Source of the DNA: Oscillospiraceae bacterium
Lineage (GTDB): Bacteria > Bacillota > Clostridia > Oscillospirales > Ruminococcaceae
Length of the DNA stretch: 8,356 nucleotides
Direction: 5' to 3'
NCBI GenBank assembly: GCA_029098085.1
Contig: JAQXNQ010000330.1
Location: 1 to 8,356, forward strand
Part shown: one piece after another, positions 6,373 through 8,356 of the stretch
How positions within the stretch are numbered: the stretch's first letter is position 1
Layout of the letters: the number at the start of each line of letters is the position of its first letter
Notes under the pieces: generated by a model
Told to the model about the DNA's origin: nothing
The model's database searches: none
The model's input: the letters and a program-made list of their open reading frames with translations, nothing else
Made by a program: the position numbers and the translations under genes

Positions 6373-6725
6373 CAGGTTGTCGAAAAAGTCGATGCACACT
6401 GGCAATTCGTACAAACAAGGGATTACCTGTCGTTAGACTGGCAAGGCAAATAAAGTTCCATCGCTTTCGCTCATGCGAAAGCTACAAGAACCTCTTACGA
6501 GCTTCTTGCGAATTGATACCACCCATCGACCTTTGCCAAAGATTATGGGTCAAGGGGCTTGCTCCTTGCGGGTCCAGGGCAGAGCCCGGTCGCGCTCCGC
6601 AGAGCGCGAAATCCTGCTTCTCCGCGCTCGGCGCGGACAATCAATACAAAAAAGCGCGGCCCGCAGGCCGCAAGACTCTCATTAGACAAAGCCATGCCCG
6701 CTTTCAGCGGGCATACACTAAGCTG
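6373..6725. other. non-coding block of nine consecutive hairpins between duplicated terminators
   Basis: No supported gene is present. Perfect or near-perfect hairpins follow one another at 6463-6482 (8 bp, TCAT loop), 6485-6508 (6+3 bp), 6521-6550 (ACCCAT/ATGGGT with inner CTTT/AAAG), 6551-6568 (7 bp with one wobble), 6577-6587 (4 bp), 6590-6609 (8 bp, CGCA loop), 6621-6637 (7 bp), 6656-6671 (6 bp, CGCA loop) and 6694-6714 (9 bp). The first 90 bases (6373-6462) have no strong stem apart from TCGA-N5-TCGA (6380-6392). The block is like the dispersed multi-palindrome intergenic repeats of some gut Clostridia, but this is recollection, not a search. No terminal inverted repeats or transposase remnants were found. 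It could also be a structured RNA read through from pyrE. Confidence 0.55.
6648..6671 (-). terminator. possible minus-strand terminator inside the hairpin block
   Basis: On the minus strand, GCGGCC-TGCG-GGCCGC is followed by GC and then six T residues (6648-6653). The form fits a Rho-independent terminator, but no minus-strand gene lies to its right within the window. It could stop antisense transcription towards pyrE, or be a by-product of the hairpin array. Confidence 0.35.
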
Positions 6726-6758
6726 CCGCCGCAAGGGAAACTTTGCGGCGGTTTTTTT
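6726..6758 (+). terminator. strong Rho-independent terminator, second related copy
   Basis: CCGCCGCAA (6726-6734) pairs perfectly with TTGCGGCGG (6743-6751), continues through a G-T and a G-C pair to a GAAA tetraloop (6737-6740), and is followed by seven T residues (6752-6758). It would stop read-through from pyrE and insulate the reductase operon. It differs from the copy at 6344-6369 at three of 26 positions, and all three changes keep the pairing. Confidence 0.9.
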
Positions 6759-6768
6759 GCTGCAGTCC

Positions 6769-6796
6769 TTGCATTTTGGACAGAATGTCTTATAAT
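6769..6796 (+). promoter_or_regulatory. promoter of the aldo-keto reductase operon
   Basis: A perfect TATAAT (6791-6796) is preceded after 16 bases by TTGCAT (6769-6774), a weak -35 of 3 of 6. The start would be near 6803, giving a short leader of about 25 bases. It sits directly after the T7 terminator and before an AAGGAGG site (6814-6820). The short leader and this ribosome site leave little room for leader regulation. Confidence 0.6.
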
Positions 6797-6827
6797 GGAA
6801 TCAAACCATTCATAAGGAGGAACCCCT

Positions 6828-7820
6828 ATGTATCAGCCCAATGAGACCCGTTATGACGGCATGCTCTACAACCGCTGCGGCAGAAGCGGCGTCCGTCTGC
6901 CCTTCCTTTCGCTGGGACTGTGGCACAATTTCGGAGGGAACGTTCCCTTCGAAAACGCCCGGCAGATGGTGCTGGGCGCCTTTGACCTGGGCATCACCCA
7001 TTTCGACCTGGCCAACAACTACGGCCCGCCCGCCGGCAGTGCCGAGGAGACCTTCGGCGCGATCCTGAAAAAGGATCTGATGCCCTACCGGGACGAGCTG
7101 ATCATCTCCAGCAAGGCCGGCTACTACATGTGGCCCGGCCCCTACGGCGAATGGGGCTCCAAAAAGAACCTGATCGCCTCCTGCGACCAGAGCCTCAGGC
7201 GGATGGGACTGGACTATGTGGATATTTTCTACCATCACCGCCCCGATCCCAACACCCCTCTTGAGGAGACCATGGACGCTCTGGCTACCCTGGTGCGGCA
7301 GGGCAAGGCCCTCTATGTGGGCATCTCCAACTACCACGCCGCCGATGCCCGCCGGGCCTTTGAGATTCTGGAGGGTATGGGGGTGCACTGCCTGATTCAT
7401 CAGCCCTCCTACTCCATGTTCAACCGCTGGATTGAAGAGGACGGCCTGCTGGATGTGCTGGAGGAGAAGGGCGTGGGCGCCATCTGCTTCTCGCCTCTGG
7501 CGCAGGGTCTGCTGACCAGCCGGTATTTTGACGGCATCCCCGCCGATTCCAGAGCGGGCGGCCCCAGCCAGTTCCTGAAGCCGGAGGGCGTCACCCCTGA
7601 AAAGGTGGCCAAGGCCAAAAAGCTCAATGAAATCGCCGCTTCCAGAGGACAGAGCCTGAGCCAGATGGCCCTTTGCTGGTGTCTGCGGCAGAAGCAGGTC
7701 TGCTCGCTGATCATCGGCGCCAGCCGTCTCTCCCAGATCAAGGAGAATGTGGGCGCGGCCGCCCACCTGGATTTTACGGCGGAGGAGCTTGCTGCCATTG
7801 AAGAGATTCTGCAGGCGTAA
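6828..7820 (+). CDS. yghZ: aldo-keto reductase of the YghZ (L-glyceraldehyde 3-phosphate reductase) type
   Basis: This is a 330-residue NADPH-dependent cytoplasmic reductase. It strongly resembles E. coli YghZ (also called Gpr, AKR14 family), which reduces L-glyceraldehyde 3-phosphate and methylglyoxal, so a role in aldehyde detoxification is likely. The TIM-barrel signatures are clear: LSLGLWHNFG (27-36), GITHFDLANNYGPPAGSAEE (55-74), KAGYYMWPGPYG (96-107) and FYHHRPD (134-140). The catalytic tetrad is D60, Y65, K96 and H137. The C-terminal IIGASRLSQIKENV (295-308) should bind the 2'-phosphate of NADPH. Length matches the family, slightly shorter at the C-terminus than the E. coli protein. 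The ATG follows AAGGAGG by 7 bases. Only 17 bases separate it from the dipeptidase gene, so they are probably co-transcribed. The true substrate in this organism is unproven. Confidence 0.93.
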   Translation: MYQPNETRYDGMLYNRCGRSGVRLPFLSLGLWHNFGGNVPFENARQMVLGAFDLGITHFDLANNYGPPAGSAEETFGAILKKDLMPYRDELIISSKAGYYMWPGPYGEWGSKKNLIASCDQSLRRMGLDYVDIFYHHRPDPNTPLEETMDALATLVRQGKALYVGISNYHAADARRAFEILEGMGVHCLIHQPSYSMFNRWIEEDGLLDVLEEKGVGAICFSPLAQGLLTSRYFDGIPADSRAGGPSQFLKPEGVTPEKVAKAKKLNEIAASRGQSLSQMALCWCLRQKQVCSLIIGASRLSQIKENVGAAAHLDFTAEELAAIEEILQA

Positions 7821-7837
7821 CCCGGAAGGAGAGCATC

Positions 7838-8356
7838 ATGACGGACAAACAGGCGCTTTATAAGCGCATCGACCGGTGGCTCGACGATCACCGGGATGAG
7901 CTGGTGCGGGATATTTGCCGGATGGTCTCCATCCGCAGCGTCTCCCAGCCCGGCGAGGGCGGCGCACCCTTCGGCACCGGCTGCCGGGCAGCGCTCCATG
8001 AGATGCTGAAGTTGGGTGAGGAGCAGGGCTTCTCCACCCGGAATTTTGAGGATCACTGCGGCTGTCTCTGGCTGGAAGAGCCGGAGGGCCGGGAAACGTT
8101 GGGCTTCTGGGGACATCTGGACGTGGTGCCCGAGGGCAGCGGCTGGCTGCACGCTCCCTACGAGCCGGTGGAAGAGGACGGCTGGCTCATCGGGCGGGGC
8201 GTGGCGGACAACAAGGGCCCTACTGTGGGAACCCTCTATCTGCTGCGCTGCCTGAAGGAGCTGGGCATCCGGCTTTCCTTCCTGCCGCTGCTGTTTGTGG
8301 GCTGCGATGAGGAGCGGGGTATGGAGGATCTGGCCTATTACACTTCCCGCTACCCC
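7838..8356 (+). CDS. M20-family Mn/Zn dipeptidase (PepV/Sapep type), N-terminal part, cut by the window edge
   Basis: The first 173 residues of a two-metal peptidase run off the right edge in open frame; the full protein should be about 460 residues. The metal and catalytic residues of the M20 fold that fall in this part are present: H93 and D95 in GHLDVVPEG (92-100), bridging D124 in GRGVADNKGP (119-128), and base E158 with ligand E159 in GCDEERGMED (155-164). The GHLDVVP-GSGW and ADNKGPT patterns point to PepV/Sapep dipeptidases, which cleave dipeptides and other short N-terminal peptides in the cytoplasm, rather than to ArgE or DapE. AAGGAG lies 6 bases before the ATG, 17 bases after the reductase stop, so the two are likely one operon. 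No functional link between the two is obvious. The C-terminal ligands cannot be checked. Confidence 0.9.
   Translation, partial: MTDKQALYKRIDRWLDDHRDELVRDICRMVSIRSVSQPGEGGAPFGTGCRAALHEMLKLGEEQGFSTRNFEDHCGCLWLEEPEGRETLGFWGHLDVVPEGSGWLHAPYEPVEEDGWLIGRGVADNKGPTVGTLYLLRCLKELGIRLSFLPLLFVGCDEERGMEDLAYYTSRYP

Noticed and set aside
5576..6418. Minus-strand 280-codon frame over pyrE
   Set aside because: Antisense shadow of pyrE; it also runs through both the pyrE terminator and promoter.
6432..6438. GTTAGAC, which fits the GTTRRRY core of an integron attC site
   Set aside because: No partner RYYYAAC at a suitable distance, no attC-type imperfect hairpin, and no integrase or cassette array.
6463..6714. 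CRISPR array or tandem repeat reading of the hairpin block
   Set aside because: The hairpins differ in sequence and spacing; there is no constant repeat with variable spacers and no cas gene.
6373..6725. tmRNA, RNase P RNA or 6S RNA in the hairpin block
   Set aside because: I could not find their conserved sequence elements; the structure here is a row of small independent stems.
6473..6815. Plus-strand frames of 70-100 codons in the hairpin block
   Set aside because: They read through the palindromes, lack ribosome sites, and one runs across the T7 terminator and the reductase promoter.
6810..7766. Minus-strand 318-codon frame over the aldo-keto reductase
   Set aside because: Antisense shadow; no ribosome site or domain, while the plus-strand reductase has its catalytic tetrad.
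7409..8152. Minus-strand 247-codon frame spanning the reductase-dipeptidase junction
   Set aside because: Covers two real plus-strand genes and their ribosome site; the product has no recognisable motif.

Overview
The window looks like an ordinary chromosomal stretch from a GC-rich, anaerobic Gram-positive bacterium of the Clostridia, plausibly a gut Oscillospiraceae/Ruminococcaceae-type organism. This rests on strong purine-rich ribosome binding sites (AAGGAGG type), consensus sigma-A promoters, a fermentative bifunctional AdhE, a clostridial-type Rex operator in front of it, and genes rich in G/C at third codon positions. The taxonomic call is an inference; no rRNA or marker gene is present.

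Layout, left to right. (1) 1-331: AT-rich intergenic DNA with a possible leftward promoter for a gene outside the window and a minus-strand terminator. (2) 332-2437, minus: a UvrD/PcrA-like superfamily 1 helicase with its own promoter. (3) 2438-2822: a divergent control region. Its right part holds a perfect-consensus promoter followed directly by a perfect TTGTTAA-N4-TTAACAA palindrome, the Rex operator. (4) 2823-5441, plus: adhE, closed by a strong hairpin terminator. (5) 5666-6328, plus: pyrE with its own extended -10 promoter. (6) 6329-6827: a 499-base non-coding stretch. Two near-identical GAAA-tetraloop terminator hairpins bracket about 350 bases that contain nine consecutive small hairpins. 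(7) 6828-7820, plus: an aldo-keto reductase closely resembling E. coli YghZ/Gpr. (8) 7838 to the edge, plus: the N-terminal part of a PepV/Sapep-type M20 dipeptidase, very probably in an operon with the reductase.

The genes do not form one pathway. The helicase, adhE, pyrE and the reductase-dipeptidase pair are four separate transcription units. The clearest functional story is redox control: Rex would repress adhE when NADH/NAD+ is low and release it when NADH accumulates, so that acetyl-CoA is reduced to ethanol and NAD+ is regenerated. No defence system, mobile-element protein, CRISPR array, tRNA or rRNA was seen. The least explained DNA is the hairpin-rich block between the duplicated terminators (6341-6758).
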